In this document: positions 9,183-18,663 of the stretch, one piece after another
How the letters are laid out: every line of letters begins with the position of its first letter
Position numbering within the stretch: position 1 is the first letter of the stretch
Assembly: GCA_027449865.1 (NCBI GenBank)
Contig: DAIDKV010000224.1
Coordinates: 1-64,000, forward strand
Source of the DNA: Planctomycetales bacterium
Lineage (GTDB): Bacteria; Planctomycetota; Planctomycetia; Isosphaerales; Isosphaeraceae
Direction of reading: 5' to 3'
Length of the DNA stretch: 64,000 nt
Translations under genes and position numbers: made by a program
The notes under the pieces: generated by a model
Database searches by the model: none
What the model was told of the DNA's origin: nothing
What the model saw: the letters and a program-made list of their open reading frames with translations, nothing else

Positions 9183-9733
9183 CGAAGTCGCTCCCTGTAT
9201 CATCATCCATCGATCGAATGGGGTCCGCGCCGCCCCGAGCCTCCTCATCCGGACCCCGCGCGTTGGACATCTGGCGCGGGGAATCGTCCGTGATTGGTCA
9301 CGGTGCCGCGGCGGGCTCCATGAGGTGGGCCATCCGGGGCCCTTCTCCTCAACCTCGAATGCCCGTGCGAAACCGTGCTTCCATCCCCTTAGTTGAGATC
9401 CCGGCGCGGATCCGGCGGGGTTGCCGAAAATTTTTCAGAAGGCGTGCTATGCTGACTCCCGAAGTCACAATAAGAAGGACGGAGGTTGCCGGAACTTCCT
9501 AAACTCGCCCGGACTGTCGCTTTGCCAGCCTCTGGTCTTTAATAAAACAAAAAGAGAATGGGCGCCCGAGGTCTTTCTCGGCATAATGATGGAGAGGGTT
9601 TCGATGTCACGGTGGCATTGGCCCATGGCCAGGAGTGCCACGGATCGAGGATGAGCGGAGGGAAGTGGCGTCTGAAGGGATCAGACGCGAGCGTGGTCGA
9701 GGTAGAGGCGCCGGGAAGCGGGGGGCACCGGTC
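9183..9733. other. intergenic region between divergent sigma-factor genes
   Basis: No gene is supported here. The region must carry promoters in both directions. A locally AT-rich patch (9425-9480, including the run of AAAATTTTTC) and another at 9535-9555 (TTTAATAAAACAAAAAG) stand out from the GC-rich background as promoter candidates for the ECF operon. No clean -35/-10 spacing was found. Confidence 0.4.
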
Positions 9734-10330
9734 ATGGATCGCGACGACGCCGGAGAGAAGTTTCACGAATTGATGTCGCGGGCTCGCGCCGGTGATCCGG
9801 AGGCTGTGCGCGACTTTCTGGGTCGGTTCGAGCGTGAGGTTCGGGTGATGGTGCGGGCGCGGCTGCCGAAGCGGCTGCGGACCCGATTTGACTCCGGAGA
9901 CTTCGTCCAGGCGGTCTGGCAGAGTTTCTTCACCGGATCGTCTGGGAGCGCGCCCGAGTTTCAGAACGAGGAACACCTGCGCGGTTTCCTTCGTGGCGTG
10001 GTGCGGAACAAGGTGGGCGAGGAGCATCGCCGGCAAACACGCACGGCCCGCCGCGACCTGGGACGCGAGGAGCCGCTGTACGTGGCCCGGGGCGACCAGG
10101 AGGTGGCGCGCGAGGTTCCATCGCCCGACCCCTCACCCAGCGAAAATGTGCAGGCCGACGATCGATTCGAGCAATTAATGGCGGGATTTGGAGCCCGCGA
10201 GGTGCGGGTCCTGGCCTTGAGGCGGCAGGGTTTGACCTACGCCGAGGTTGCCGAGCGAACGGGGATGCACGAGCGATCGGTCCGTCGGATCATCGACCTG
10301 TTCCGGTTGCGACTGGAGAGCCGGCCATGA
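9734..10330 (+). CDS. ECF-type RNA polymerase sigma factor coupled to a kinase
   Basis: The protein has 198 residues. Region 2 covers FHELMSRARAGDPEAVRDFL through FDSGDFVQAVWQSFF. After a polar linker comes region 4, VLALRRQGLTYAEVAERTGM with an HTH ending SVRRIIDLFRLRL. Factors of this type in planctomycetes often neighbour Ser/Thr kinases. Here the stop overlaps the kinase start as ATGA (10327-10330), so both are made from one transcript. ATG 9734 follows a G-rich Shine-Dalgarno-like stretch. Phosphorylation-controlled activity is an inference from context. Confidence 0.9.
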   Translation: MDRDDAGEKFHELMSRARAGDPEAVRDFLGRFEREVRVMVRARLPKRLRTRFDSGDFVQAVWQSFFTGSSGSAPEFQNEEHLRGFLRGVVRNKVGEEHRRQTRTARRDLGREEPLYVARGDQEVAREVPSPDPSPSENVQADDRFEQLMAGFGAREVRVLALRRQGLTYAEVAERTGMHERSVRRIIDLFRLRLESRP

Positions 10331-13300
10331 GCGTCCGCGCCGGTCCTTTCGGGACGAAGGCCGAGGACGGCCGGAATCGCGTCGATGCCGACGCGGGGAG
10401 CACGATCCGACGGCGCAGCTCGGCGTCGGGCGATGACGCGTACAGCTCGTCGATACTGCCGGTGGTCCACGAGTTTACCGCCGCCTGGGAGCGTTGCGAG
10501 GCGCCGGCGGTGGAAGACTACCTGACCCGGCTGGCGCCCGATGACGAGCAGGGAGCCGTCGACCTGATTTATCGGGCGTATTGCCTGGCCGAGTCGGACG
10601 GTGAGTCGCCGGTGGCCGAGGAGTATGTGGCGCGGTTCTCGCGATACGCGGAGCCGCTTCGGAGCCTTTTCCGGTTCCACGGCGCCTGCACGCCCTCGCT
10701 CCTGGGTCGGCTGCTGGGTCCGCTGCCGTCGCTGGAGGGTGAGGAGCTTCGCGCCTCGAGCGGCATCCGGCTGAAAGCCGGCGACCGGGTCGGGCCGTAC
10801 CGGCTCCGTCGCGAGCTGGGAAGCGGGAGCTTCGCCCGGGTCTTTCTCGCCGAGCAGGCCGACCTCTCGGACCGGCTGGTGGTGGTGAAGATCGCGGAGC
10901 GGTCGACTCGCGAGCCCTGGCTGATGGCCCGGGCGCGGCACGCGCATATTGTCGAGATTCTCTCGCACGCGGAGGTCGACGACGGCGAGCTTCAACTGAT
11001 CGCGATGCCGTTCTGGGGAGGCGCGACGCTCGCCGCGGTGCTGGCCGAGGTTTCGAGACGATGGGCCCCGGGCCGGGGCGTGCCGGCCCGAGGCGTTGAC
11101 CTGCTCGCGGCGCTCGACGCCGTGGCGGCGCCCGAGTATCCGTCGGCACCACCGGTCCGGCCGGCGCGCGAGCTGATGGCGGCCCTCTCGTACGATCGGG
11201 CGATCGCCTGGGTGGTGGCGCGGCTCTCGGAGGCGCTCGACCACGCCGAGGTCCGCGGCGTGGCCCACGGCGACGTCAAGCCGTCGAACGTTTTGCTCTC
11301 GGCCGACGGCAACCCGATGCTGCTGGACTTCAACCTGGCACGAGACGCGGCGCCGGCGGTGGGTCTCTCGGGCCATGCGATTGACCCGGGAGGAACGCTC
11401 GCCTACATGGCCCCCGAGCGACTCCGGGCGCTGGCCTCGGCGTGCACGCGGCCGAAGGGGCTGGAGGAGGATGCGTCGAGCCTCGACTTCCCCGATCCGG
11501 AGGCGGAGGAAGCCTCGATCGACAGGTCGGCACACATGGCCGACCTTTACTCGATGGGGATGGTCCTGCTGGAAGCCCTGACCGGCCGCGCGCCCAGCGC
11601 GGCGGTGCCGGCTGTGCCGGGAGCCAGGCGGCTGACCTCGCAGGCGACCGCGTACGCCGAGGCTCGCGAACGACCGGCCTCGGCAATCGTGGCCGATACC
11701 GAGACCGCCTCGGGACGCCGGATCGCGCCGGCGCTTCGGGCGATCCTGGCGCGTTGCCTCGACCCGGACCCTTCGCGTCGTTACCGACGGGCGCTGGAGC
11801 TGGCCGAGGACCTCGATCGATGGCGGACGGACCGTCCGCTGGCCTACACCGACGAGCCGTTCTGGGGGCATTCGGTACCGCGATGGTTACGGGTCCGCCG
11901 CCGTCGGCTGGCGATTGCCGCCGCCTGGCTGCTCGTCGCTGGGCTGAGTGCCGTCGCGGTCGAACAGGTGGCCTCGAAACGGATGCTGGTCGGCGAGCAG
12001 AAGGCGTCGGCGATCGGGATGCTGGCCCTGAGGTGGGACACCCCCGACTCGACCGCGTTCCTGGGGAACCAGCGGTTGTCGTCGCCGCATTACTGGAATC
12101 CCGACGATCCGGAGGCGTTCGACGCGGCGCGGCGGGCGCTGATGGATTACGGCGTGATCGCCCGGGTCGTCGGCGAGGAGCCGGGCGACTGGCGGTTGCG
12201 TGACGACCTGCGCAATCTTCCGCCGACGGACCGCGAGGATCTGGAGGTCTGGCTGCTGGAGCGGGCCTATCGCTATGCCCGTGCGCTGGCCGCGCAGGCG
12301 GGGGCGGTCGCCGACTGGAGGCAGGCGGCCGAGGCCCTTGATCGAGCGGCCGGCTCGCAGTCGATCACCGCGTTCGCGTCGCTGCGCCGAGAGCTGGCGT
12401 CGCGTCCGGGCGTGGTGGTGCCGCCGGTGGCGGTATCCGGGCCAATCCGGCCGTCGCCAGGCTGGCTCGACGAGCACCTGCTGGGTTTCGCCGCCGAATG
12501 CCAGCCGAGCCAGCCCATCACCGGCGACCCCGATGCGGCGGGCCGGACCGCCGTCGAGCGGGCGCTGGAGCACTACGGCCGATCGCTGGCGTACCGTCCC
12601 GAATCGTTCTGGGGACACTACCGGGCGGCCTCGGCCTGGTTTGGTCTGGGCCGCGAGCACATGGCCGAGTCGGCGCGCCACCTGGAATACTGCCTGTCCC
12701 GTCGGCCCGAGAACGCGGAGATCCTCGACCAGCTCGCCGGCCGGCTGGTCGATCTGAAGCAGTATGCCCGGGCCATGGAATACTGCGACCGCGGCCTGCG
12801 CCGGACCCCCCGGTTCGCCGAACTGTACCGGACTCGGATTTTCGCCCGGGTCGACTCGGGTCAGACCGCCGGAATCGACGACGACCTGAGGCAGTTCGAA
12901 AAGCTCCACGGGATTGTCTCGCCGACATGGTGGAACGGCCGGCCCAGACGCGTGGCCGAGACCGAGGCTCTCTCGATCGCGACCCCCCTCGTGCCGGGGT
13001 CTGCCCCCGCCTTCGAGCCCCGCCGTCCGGATCGCGTGGGGGACGATGAGATCGCCACGCGAACCGGACTGGCCGAGAAACTTCACGTCGCCGGGCGCCC
13101 CGAGCTGGCCCTCAAGGAGCTGGAAAAGGTGATCATGGAGCTGGCCCCGGACCAGCTCGTTTCGCGGGTGTTTCGGGCTCAGCTCGCGATCGAGGACGGG
13201 CGGTTCGACGAGGCGCGCCGCGACCTGGAGGTGGTGTTCCACCAGCAATCTCGGCTGGAGACCCAGATCCGTCGGGATCCCCGCTGGCTCGACTCGCTCT

Positions 13301-13650
13301 TCATCAGCGCCCGGGCCCTCCTGCACGCCCAACGCCCCGGTGACGCGCGATGGGTGATCGACAAGGCGCGTGAGATGGCGATTCAGTCCCAGCAGCGGGT
13401 GGGGCGAGCGCACTACTTCTCGGCCGAGGTTTACGCGGTCCTCGCGGCCACCGACCCGACCTATCTCGATCAGGCGGTGTTTCAACTGTACCGGGCCGCG
13501 GTGGCGAATCCGGAATTCCTCGCCTGGTTCCGCGACCCGAACGCATTTTTCGACCCGGTCCGCGATCCGATCAACCGAGAACTGGCCCGCCGCGAAGACC
13601 CGGCCGTCGTCCACCGCCGGCTTTCCCGGCCTCGGGTCGCCGGGCGCTAA
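10327..13650 (+). CDS. transmembrane Ser/Thr kinase-like protein with C-terminal TPR region
   Basis: The protein has 1107 residues. The N-terminal part (about 40-125) looks like the short helical domain found before planctomycete kinases. The kinase domain (about 155-500) has LGSGSFARVFLA, a lysine in VVVKIAE, HGDVKPSNVLL near 315 and MAPE near 360. The catalytic loop reads HGD instead of HRD, and the metal-binding DFG reads DFN (LLDFNLARD near 333), so activity may be reduced or altered. One membrane helix (about 526-545) separates it from an extracytoplasmic TPR-like C-terminal half (about 730-1000). It is translationally coupled to the ECF sigma gene before it, suggesting signal relay from outside to transcription. 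Confidence 0.9.
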   Translation: MSVRAGPFGTKAEDGRNRVDADAGSTIRRRSSASGDDAYSSSILPVVHEFTAAWERCEAPAVEDYLTRLAPDDEQGAVDLIYRAYCLAESDGESPVAEEYVARFSRYAEPLRSLFRFHGACTPSLLGRLLGPLPSLEGEELRASSGIRLKAGDRVGPYRLRRELGSGSFARVFLAEQADLSDRLVVVKIAERSTREPWLMARARHAHIVEILSHAEVDDGELQLIAMPFWGGATLAAVLAEVSRRWAPGRGVPARGVDLLAALDAVAAPEYPSAPPVRPARELMAALSYDRAIAWVVARLSEALDHAEVRGVAHGDVKPSNVLLSADGNPMLLDFNLARDAAPAVGLSGHAIDPGGTLAYMAPERLRALASACTRPKGLEEDASSLDFPDPEAEEASIDRSAHMADLYSMGMVLLEALTGRAPSAAVPAVPGARRLTSQATAYAEARERPASAIVADTETASGRRIAPALRAILARCLDPDPSRRYRRALELAEDLDRWRTDRPLAYTDEPFWGHSVPRWLRVRRRRLAIAAAWLLVAGLSAVAVEQVASKRMLVGEQKASAIGMLALRWDTPDSTAFLGNQRLSSPHYWNPDDPEAFDAARRALMDYGVIARVVGEEPGDWRLRDDLRNLPPTDREDLEVWLLERAYRYARALAAQAGAVADWRQAAEALDRAAGSQSITAFASLRRELASRPGVVVPPVAVSGPIRPSPGWLDEHLLGFAAECQPSQPITGDPDAAGRTAVERALEHYGRSLAYRPESFWGHYRAASAWFGLGREHMAESARHLEYCLSRRPENAEILDQLAGRLVDLKQYARAMEYCDRGLRRTPRFAELYRTRIFARVDSGQTAGIDDDLRQFEKLHGIVSPTWWNGRPRRVAETEALSIATPLVPGSAPAFEPRRPDRVGDDEIATRTGLAEKLHVAGRPELALKELEKVIMELAPDQLVSRVFRAQLAIEDGRFDEARRDLEVVFHQQSRLETQIRRDPRWLDSLFISARALLHAQRPGDARWVIDKAREMAIQSQQRVGRAHYFSAEVYAVLAATDPTYLDQAVFQLYRAAVANPEFLAWFRDPNAFFDPVRDPINRELARREDPAVVHRRLSRPRVAGR

Positions 13651-13694
13651 ACAATCGCCGCGCCGAATCCCGTCCGACGCAGCCGAGCCCCACG

Positions 13695-14078
13695 TCACCA
13701 GATGGGGATCGAATCACCGAGGTAGGGGGTCTGACTCTCGGCGATTCCGTCGCGGGACGACCGGGACTCCGCGGTCGCCGCCTGGACAAACTCCGGGCTG
13801 AAGGGAGTGACGAATCGCACGGCCAGTTCCCTCGGCCCGGCCGAGCGGACAACCTCCGCATCGATCCAACCCAGCTCCGGGACATCGTGGACCAGAATCC
13901 GGAGACGCCGCTGCTCGGTGATGCCTCGATCCGAACGGATCAAGGCGCCCCCGGCACTGATGTTGAGTAGCTTCCCGGGCCTCATCCAGCCGGCGCTCTC
14001 GACCATGATGAGAAGGTTGCATCCCAGGGCGCCCGGTTCGGTTCTGGGAGACGTTCGACGTTCGGCGGCGAGTACCAT
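13695..14078 (-). CDS. PilZ-domain protein
   Basis: This 127-residue soluble protein begins AAERRTSPRTEPG and continues with GKLLNISAGGALIRSD, which matches the RxxxR...(D/N)xSxxG pattern of PilZ domains, here with N in place of the usual D. A central RILVHDVPELGWIDAEVVRS and AVRFVTPFSPEF complete the beta barrel. PilZ domains commonly bind cyclic di-GMP; binding here is inferred. GGAG lies 7 bases before the ATG. It faces the kinase gene convergently. Confidence 0.85.
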   Translation of the reverse strand: MVLAAERRTSPRTEPGALGCNLLIMVESAGWMRPGKLLNISAGGALIRSDRGITEQRRLRILVHDVPELGWIDAEVVRSAGPRELAVRFVTPFSPEFVQAATAESRSSRDGIAESQTPYLGDSIPIW

Positions 14079-14299
14079 GGGACCGCTCCGGATGGGGATC
14101 GGGATCTCTCGGGAAGCACAAGAGACTCCACTACGTATGAAATCCTAGAACGCGATCCGAGAAGCGGTCGGCGCAAAGGGAAAACGAGGGCTCGGGGAGA
14201 TGCAAGGAACGGGATGCTGGATTCGGGATGGGAGATTCCAGATGGCAGAAATCCAGATCACTCTACCGCTACGACTTTCCTCGAATCTTTCCGTCGCGC

Positions 14300-14857
14300 T
14301 CACCGCCGGGCCTTCAGCCCGCATGATGAACACCCTCCGCCCGTTCCGCAGCCTCCGCCCGATCCACAGCCGGAGGGCTCCGCGACCGGCTCGCCACCGA
14401 TCGGCTCGAGAACGACGTCAAGATCACACGTCATCCGGAACCGAGCCCGGAGCGCTGAGGGATCGGGATGGGGCGGACCGAGGTACTGAATCACGGTCAG
14501 CCCCCCCTCGATCATCAACTCCACGTCGAGGATCTCCCAGGGCCATCCGGCCTCGTCCAGAACACGACGGCAAACCGCGAGGCGGTCCGGACGGGTCGCC
14601 TCGGCGACTCGGGCACGCGCCAGATCGTCGGGTCCAGCCGGGCGGATCGCCTCCTGAAGCTCGGCCGGCTTTGCCCGGGCGGCGCCGGCCTCGTCGAGCG
14701 GGACAAGGATTTCTCCCAGCTCGATTCCGCGGTCGGACCGGATCACCACCGACTGGCCTCGTCGGAGCGGTCCCGACACCTCACACGCCGCCGAGGCGCG
14801 GAACCGTCCCACGTACCCCATCGATCCGTAACGAATCAGGTATCCCGGATCGGACAC
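14300..14857 (-). CDS. PSP1-like protein with Gly/Cys-rich tail
   Basis: A GTG start at 14857 is preceded by GGAGGG eight bases upstream and gives 185 residues. The N-terminal third (DPGYLIRYGSMGYVGRF, then GQSVVIRSDRGIELGEILVP) matches the PSP1/YaaT-type fold, a family linked to regulatory complexes in Bacillus. The C-terminus is a flexible tail rich in Gly and Cys (CGSGGGCGTGGGCSSCG), which could bind metal or be a zinc/iron-sulfur-like cluster. The frame is open upstream to 15124, but that part has no family character. The function in planctomycetes is unknown. Confidence 0.75.
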   Translation of the reverse strand: MSDPGYLIRYGSMGYVGRFRASAACEVSGPLRRGQSVVIRSDRGIELGEILVPLDEAGAARAKPAELQEAIRPAGPDDLARARVAEATRPDRLAVCRRVLDEAGWPWEILDVELMIEGGLTVIQYLGPPHPDPSALRARFRMTCDLDVVLEPIGGEPVAEPSGCGSGGGCGTGGGCSSCGLKARR

Positions 14858-15130
14858 CGCGTCGTCCCTCCCTCCTTGCCTCGAATCCACGAAGAAATCT
14901 CCCTCGCTGAGCCGACTTCTGGAAGTACCCGCTTTCGCTGGCCATCGGGACACAGCCGAGAATGTCGCGAAAAACGCCGAGGATGACCATCCACGACCGC
15001 GGTGAGGATCGGCCCCTGTCGGAGAGAGCTTCCGCTCCCGATCCGCTCGCGGCCTATCGGGACGCGAAGATCGCCGGCTGGTGCCGGCTCCGACACAGGC
15101 CATCGACACGGTCGCGGCCCCCAAAAAGTC

Positions 15131-16183
15131 TCAGCGCCGGCCCATCAGCTCATTCAGGATGTACATCTCAAGCTGCTCGTAACGGCGATGGGTGCGGAAC
15201 TCCTCGATCTTCGCGCGGTCGAGGCCACGGACGACGTCGAGAAGACGGAGGAACATCGTCTTCGAGTGCGCGAGGTGGTACATCGACTCCTCAAACGAGG
15301 TCGTTCGCATCGCCTTGACGTCCAGGCCGACGCACTCGCCATTCTTGCCGTAACCGGATTCTTCCAGCACCCGCACCTGGTTGAAGGCGCGGCGGAGGTC
15401 CACCGAGCCGAAAACCTTGTCCTGATCGTACTTCAGGCCGTTCTGGTCGTTGAGGTGAACGCTCCAGAGCTTCTCGTGGTGGAGGGCATAGGCCATGTCG
15501 TCGGCCGGGTCGAGGCCCGCCAGGATCGAGTGGGCGCTCTCGATCAAAACGCCCGATCGCGCGGGGTCGGCCGTCTTGTAGCAGACGCCAATCATGTGGC
15601 CGACCGTCGGCAGATAAGCCTGGTCCATCGGCTCGTTCGGCTTGGCCTCGCCAAGGACGCGGATCTCGGGGTCGTGCTCCAGAATCGCGTTCCAGGCGTC
15701 GACGATTCGAGAGACGGCGGTCTTCGCGCACTTGGCCTCGCGGATGTAGGTTCCCTCGCGAGCCAGCCAGAGGACGTAATTCTTGCAGCCAACCTCGCGG
15801 GCCAGGTCGACGCATCGCTTCGAGCGGTCGATGGCGTACTTTCGCTCGGCCGGATCGTTCGAGGTAAAGGCGCCGTCGACGGTTCGCGGATCCTCCCAGA
15901 GTCTCGGGGCGATGATCTCGACGAAGAGACCCTCGCCGTCGAGAATCTTCTTGACCTCGGCGACGCCCTTCAGGGTCGCCTGCCAGTCGAGGTCGGCGGG
16001 AACGATGTCGTCGTCGTGGAACTGGACGGCGTCGAAGCCGAGTTCCCTGTACGCCTTGAGTTTGCGGGCGTACTCCATCTCCTTGCGGGCGGGCGGCCCA
16101 AAGGGATCGGCGCCGGTGCTGATGTTCCAGGGGCCGAACGAGAAGCGATAGGACGTTGGGCTCGGGGTCGTGGCGGCGGGCAT
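15131..16183 (-). CDS. xylA: xylose isomerase (short, actinobacterial-type) or related TIM-barrel isomerase
   Basis: This 350-residue cytosolic TIM barrel has FHDDDIVP (catalytic His and Asp), EAKPNEP, LPTVGH, and HLNDQNGLKYDQDKVFG, all signature segments of xylose isomerase, including acidic metal ligands in each. The reaction would be D-xylose to D-xylulose with two divalent cations. The length fits the shorter subgroup. ATG 16183 has GGAG about 9-11 bases upstream. A substrate other than xylose is possible because no xylulokinase or transporter is nearby. Confidence 0.88.
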   Translation of the reverse strand: MPAATTPSPTSYRFSFGPWNISTGADPFGPPARKEMEYARKLKAYRELGFDAVQFHDDDIVPADLDWQATLKGVAEVKKILDGEGLFVEIIAPRLWEDPRTVDGAFTSNDPAERKYAIDRSKRCVDLAREVGCKNYVLWLAREGTYIREAKCAKTAVSRIVDAWNAILEHDPEIRVLGEAKPNEPMDQAYLPTVGHMIGVCYKTADPARSGVLIESAHSILAGLDPADDMAYALHHEKLWSVHLNDQNGLKYDQDKVFGSVDLRRAFNQVRVLEESGYGKNGECVGLDVKAMRTTSFEESMYHLAHSKTMFLRLLDVVRGLDRAKIEEFRTHRRYEQLEMYILNELMGRR

Positions 16184-16427
16184 GTTGCGTCGATCTCCGT
16201 CGGTTCGAGGCGGGAGGAGAGCAGCGCGCCTCCCGGGACTTCCAGAGATACCCGAAACGCGGGATCCCCTCAACGGGCGCGTCTCCCCCCGGAGCGTGGG
16301 GGCGGTTGACATCCGACCTGGCACGTCGCCCTAATATTGCAGGGCACCCGGCTGCTCGCGATGAATGCATCGGGCCGGGTCAAAAACATTCCGGGCGGTT
16401 CTGGCGCAACCAGAGGACCGGGTTTCG

Positions 16428-16727
16428 ATGCGGCTCTGGCATCTTTTCGTCTTCATTTTCATTCTGGGCCTTTGCCTGGCGATTGGCCGAGATATCGTCG
16501 GCCGCGTGGCCCTGATCGTCTTTTTGACGGCCCTCGGCGAGGTTGTCATCGGTGTCACCGCGATCATGGCGCTTTTTCAGACGATTGGCTCGTTCGGCGA
16601 GGCCCGAGACCTCGTCGCGCACGCCGAGGCCGTCGCCACCACCACTCTCGTCCTGATCCTGGCCGTTGCCTTGATGTCCTCCTGGCTGTTCGCCGGTGCC
16701 TGGCTGGTCCAGGCGACGGTCCCCTGA
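16428..16727 (+). CDS. small three-helix membrane protein
   Basis: This 99-residue protein has three strongly hydrophobic segments (about 4-20, 27-50 and 72-97) and little else (MRLWHLFVFIFILGLCLAIG...). A GAGGA lies upstream of the ATG. It ends 26 bases before the M3 peptidase start, so the two may be cotranscribed. No family was recognised; a membrane-partner role is speculation. Confidence 0.6.
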   Translation: MRLWHLFVFIFILGLCLAIGRDIVGRVALIVFLTALGEVVIGVTAIMALFQTIGSFGEARDLVAHAEAVATTTLVLILAVALMSSWLFAGAWLVQATVP

Positions 16728-16753
16728 CCCGAGCATGGAAGGAGATCCCTACG

Positions 16754-18475
16754 TTGACCATCCAGGAGTACCGACCCCAGCCGTTCCCACACGAGTGGCT
16801 GCCGGAAGGCGTCGAGCTGAAGACCTGGGACCAGATCGAACCCTGGTACGTCCGGCTGATGGACGAGCCGATCGAGTCGCCCGCCGACCTCGAGCGCTGG
16901 GTGCGCGCGGCCGGCGAGCTCAGCGCGGTGGTCGGACAGGTGGGGGTCGAGCGCTACATCGCGATGACCTGCCAGACCGACGACCCCCAGCGCGAGGCGG
17001 CGTACCTCGAATACGTCCGCGAGATCGAGCCGAAGCTCAAGCCGATCCACGACGCGATCCGGCGTCGATATCTCGACTCGCCCCACCGCGCCGGTCTGCC
17101 GCGCGACCGATACTTCGTCTACGACCGGGCGATGGAGAACCGTCGGGCGATCTATCGAGAGGCCAACATCGCTCGCGAGACGGCCCTCGCCGAACTGGAG
17201 CAGCAGTACCAGAAGCTCATTGGCGCCATGACCGTGACCTATCGCAACCAGGAACGAACCCTCGCCCAGATGGCCCCGTTCCTGGAGGAGACGGATCGCG
17301 CGGTCCGAAAAGAGGCGTGGGAGCTCTCCGCCGCGCGTCGGCTGCAAGACCGGGAGGCGCTCGACGATCTCTTCGACCAGATGCTCGTCCTGCGTGGCGA
17401 GGTGGCGAGTGAGGCTGGGTTTGAGAATTATGTGGAGTACGCCTTCCGCAACCGCGAGCGGTTCGACTATGGGATCGAGGACGCGGTGAAGTTCCAGAAC
17501 TCGGTCGAGCGGGTGGTTGTCCCGCTGATGCGCGAGATTCAGGAGCACCACCGCCAGATGATGGGCGTGGAATGGCTCCGGCCGTGGGATCTCTCGGTCG
17601 ACCCGCTCGGCCGGGCGCCCCTTCACCCGTTCGACGACGTCGAGAAGCTCGCCGAGGGCACCGAGATCGTCTTCCGCGAGGTCGATCCCGAACTGGGCGC
17701 GCAGTTCGCGTTCCTCCGGGCGCAAAACCTGCTCGATCTCGCGAACCGCAAGGGAAAGGCGCCCGGCGGGTATCAGACGACGCTCGAAGAGAAACGGCTG
17801 CCGTTCATCTTCATGAACGCGGTCGGTCTCGACGGCGATGTCCGAACGCTCCTGCACGAGGGCGGCCACGCCTTCCACACGCTCGCCGCGCGGGCCGAGC
17901 CGCTGCCGGCGTATCGCGAGGCCCCGCTGGAGTTCTGCGAGGTCGCCTCGATGAGCATGGAACTGCTCGGCGCCCGTCGCCTCGGCCCATTCTACGACGA
18001 CGCCGACGCCGACCGATCGGCCCGCAAGCTCCTGGAAGGGATCGTGACCATCCTCCCCTGGATCGCCACGGTCGATGCCTTTCAGCACTGGATCTACAAC
18101 CACCCCGGCCACACGCGCGACGAACGGCGAGCCGCCTGGCGCGGGCTTTTGGAACGATTCGGCGGCGCGGTGGACTGGTCGGGATACGAGGAGTCGCGCG
18201 ATCACTCCTGGCATCGACAGCTCCACATCTTCCTGTACCCGTTCTACTACATCGAATACGGGATCGCGCAGCTCGGCGCGTTGCAGATCTGGCAGCGGTC
18301 GCTGACGGATCGCGCGGGAGCGGTCGGAGCGTACAAGAAGGCACTGGCGCTGGGCGGCTCTCGGCCATTGCTCGAGCTCTTCGAGGCGGCCGGCACGCGG
18401 TTCGACTTCGGCGACGAATTGATCGCCTCGCTGATGAAGACCGTCCGGACCGAGCTAGATAAGCTGGCGCCTTGA
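16754..18475 (+). CDS. M3-family oligoendopeptidase (PepF-like)
   Basis: This 573-residue zinc metallopeptidase is predicted to be cytosolic. LLHEGGHAFH (His368, Glu369, His372) is the HExxH zinc site, and the downstream EFCEVASMSMELL supplies the third ligand. The N-terminal helical part (about 1-190) is typical of M3 enzymes that cut short peptides. The start is TTG at 16754, chosen because AAGGAG lies about 9 bases upstream and the frame before it has no homology-like character. It converges on hpnE. The short-peptide-turnover role is from family knowledge. Confidence 0.9.
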   Translation: MTIQEYRPQPFPHEWLPEGVELKTWDQIEPWYVRLMDEPIESPADLERWVRAAGELSAVVGQVGVERYIAMTCQTDDPQREAAYLEYVREIEPKLKPIHDAIRRRYLDSPHRAGLPRDRYFVYDRAMENRRAIYREANIARETALAELEQQYQKLIGAMTVTYRNQERTLAQMAPFLEETDRAVRKEAWELSAARRLQDREALDDLFDQMLVLRGEVASEAGFENYVEYAFRNRERFDYGIEDAVKFQNSVERVVVPLMREIQEHHRQMMGVEWLRPWDLSVDPLGRAPLHPFDDVEKLAEGTEIVFREVDPELGAQFAFLRAQNLLDLANRKGKAPGGYQTTLEEKRLPFIFMNAVGLDGDVRTLLHEGGHAFHTLAARAEPLPAYREAPLEFCEVASMSMELLGARRLGPFYDDADADRSARKLLEGIVTILPWIATVDAFQHWIYNHPGHTRDERRAAWRGLLERFGGAVDWSGYEESRDHSWHRQLHIFLYPFYYIEYGIAQLGALQIWQRSLTDRAGAVGAYKKALALGGSRPLLELFEAAGTRFDFGDELIASLMKTVRTELDKLAP

Positions 18476-18518
18476 TCCGCCCCAGAGTTTCACGCAGAGA
18501 AGGCTGGGAAACCTGAGA

Positions 18519-18657
18519 AGAGTTTCACGCAGAGACGCAGAGGGGCGCAGAGACGCAGAGAAGACCAGGATTTTCCCGACCAATCGGACCCCGATGCTGA
18601 CGCCGATCCGATCAGGGTTGATCTTTTCAAGATTTCTGCGTCTCTGCGTGAAACTCT
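18519..18657. repeat. 23-bp perfect inverted repeat with CGCAGAGA-type units
   Basis: AGAGTTTCACGCAGAGACGC... at 18519-18541 is matched exactly in inverse orientation at 18635-18657, with 93 bases between the arms. A third partial copy (AGAGTTTCACGCAGAGA) lies at 18484-18500. The left arm continues into further CGCAGAGA-like units to about 18562. It fills the space between the convergent M3 peptidase and hpnE. It could act as a bidirectional terminator hairpin or be a dispersed repeat; I recall similar GTTTCACGCAGAGACGC repeats in other bacterial genomes. Confidence 0.85.
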
Positions 18658-18663
18658 CTCGGA

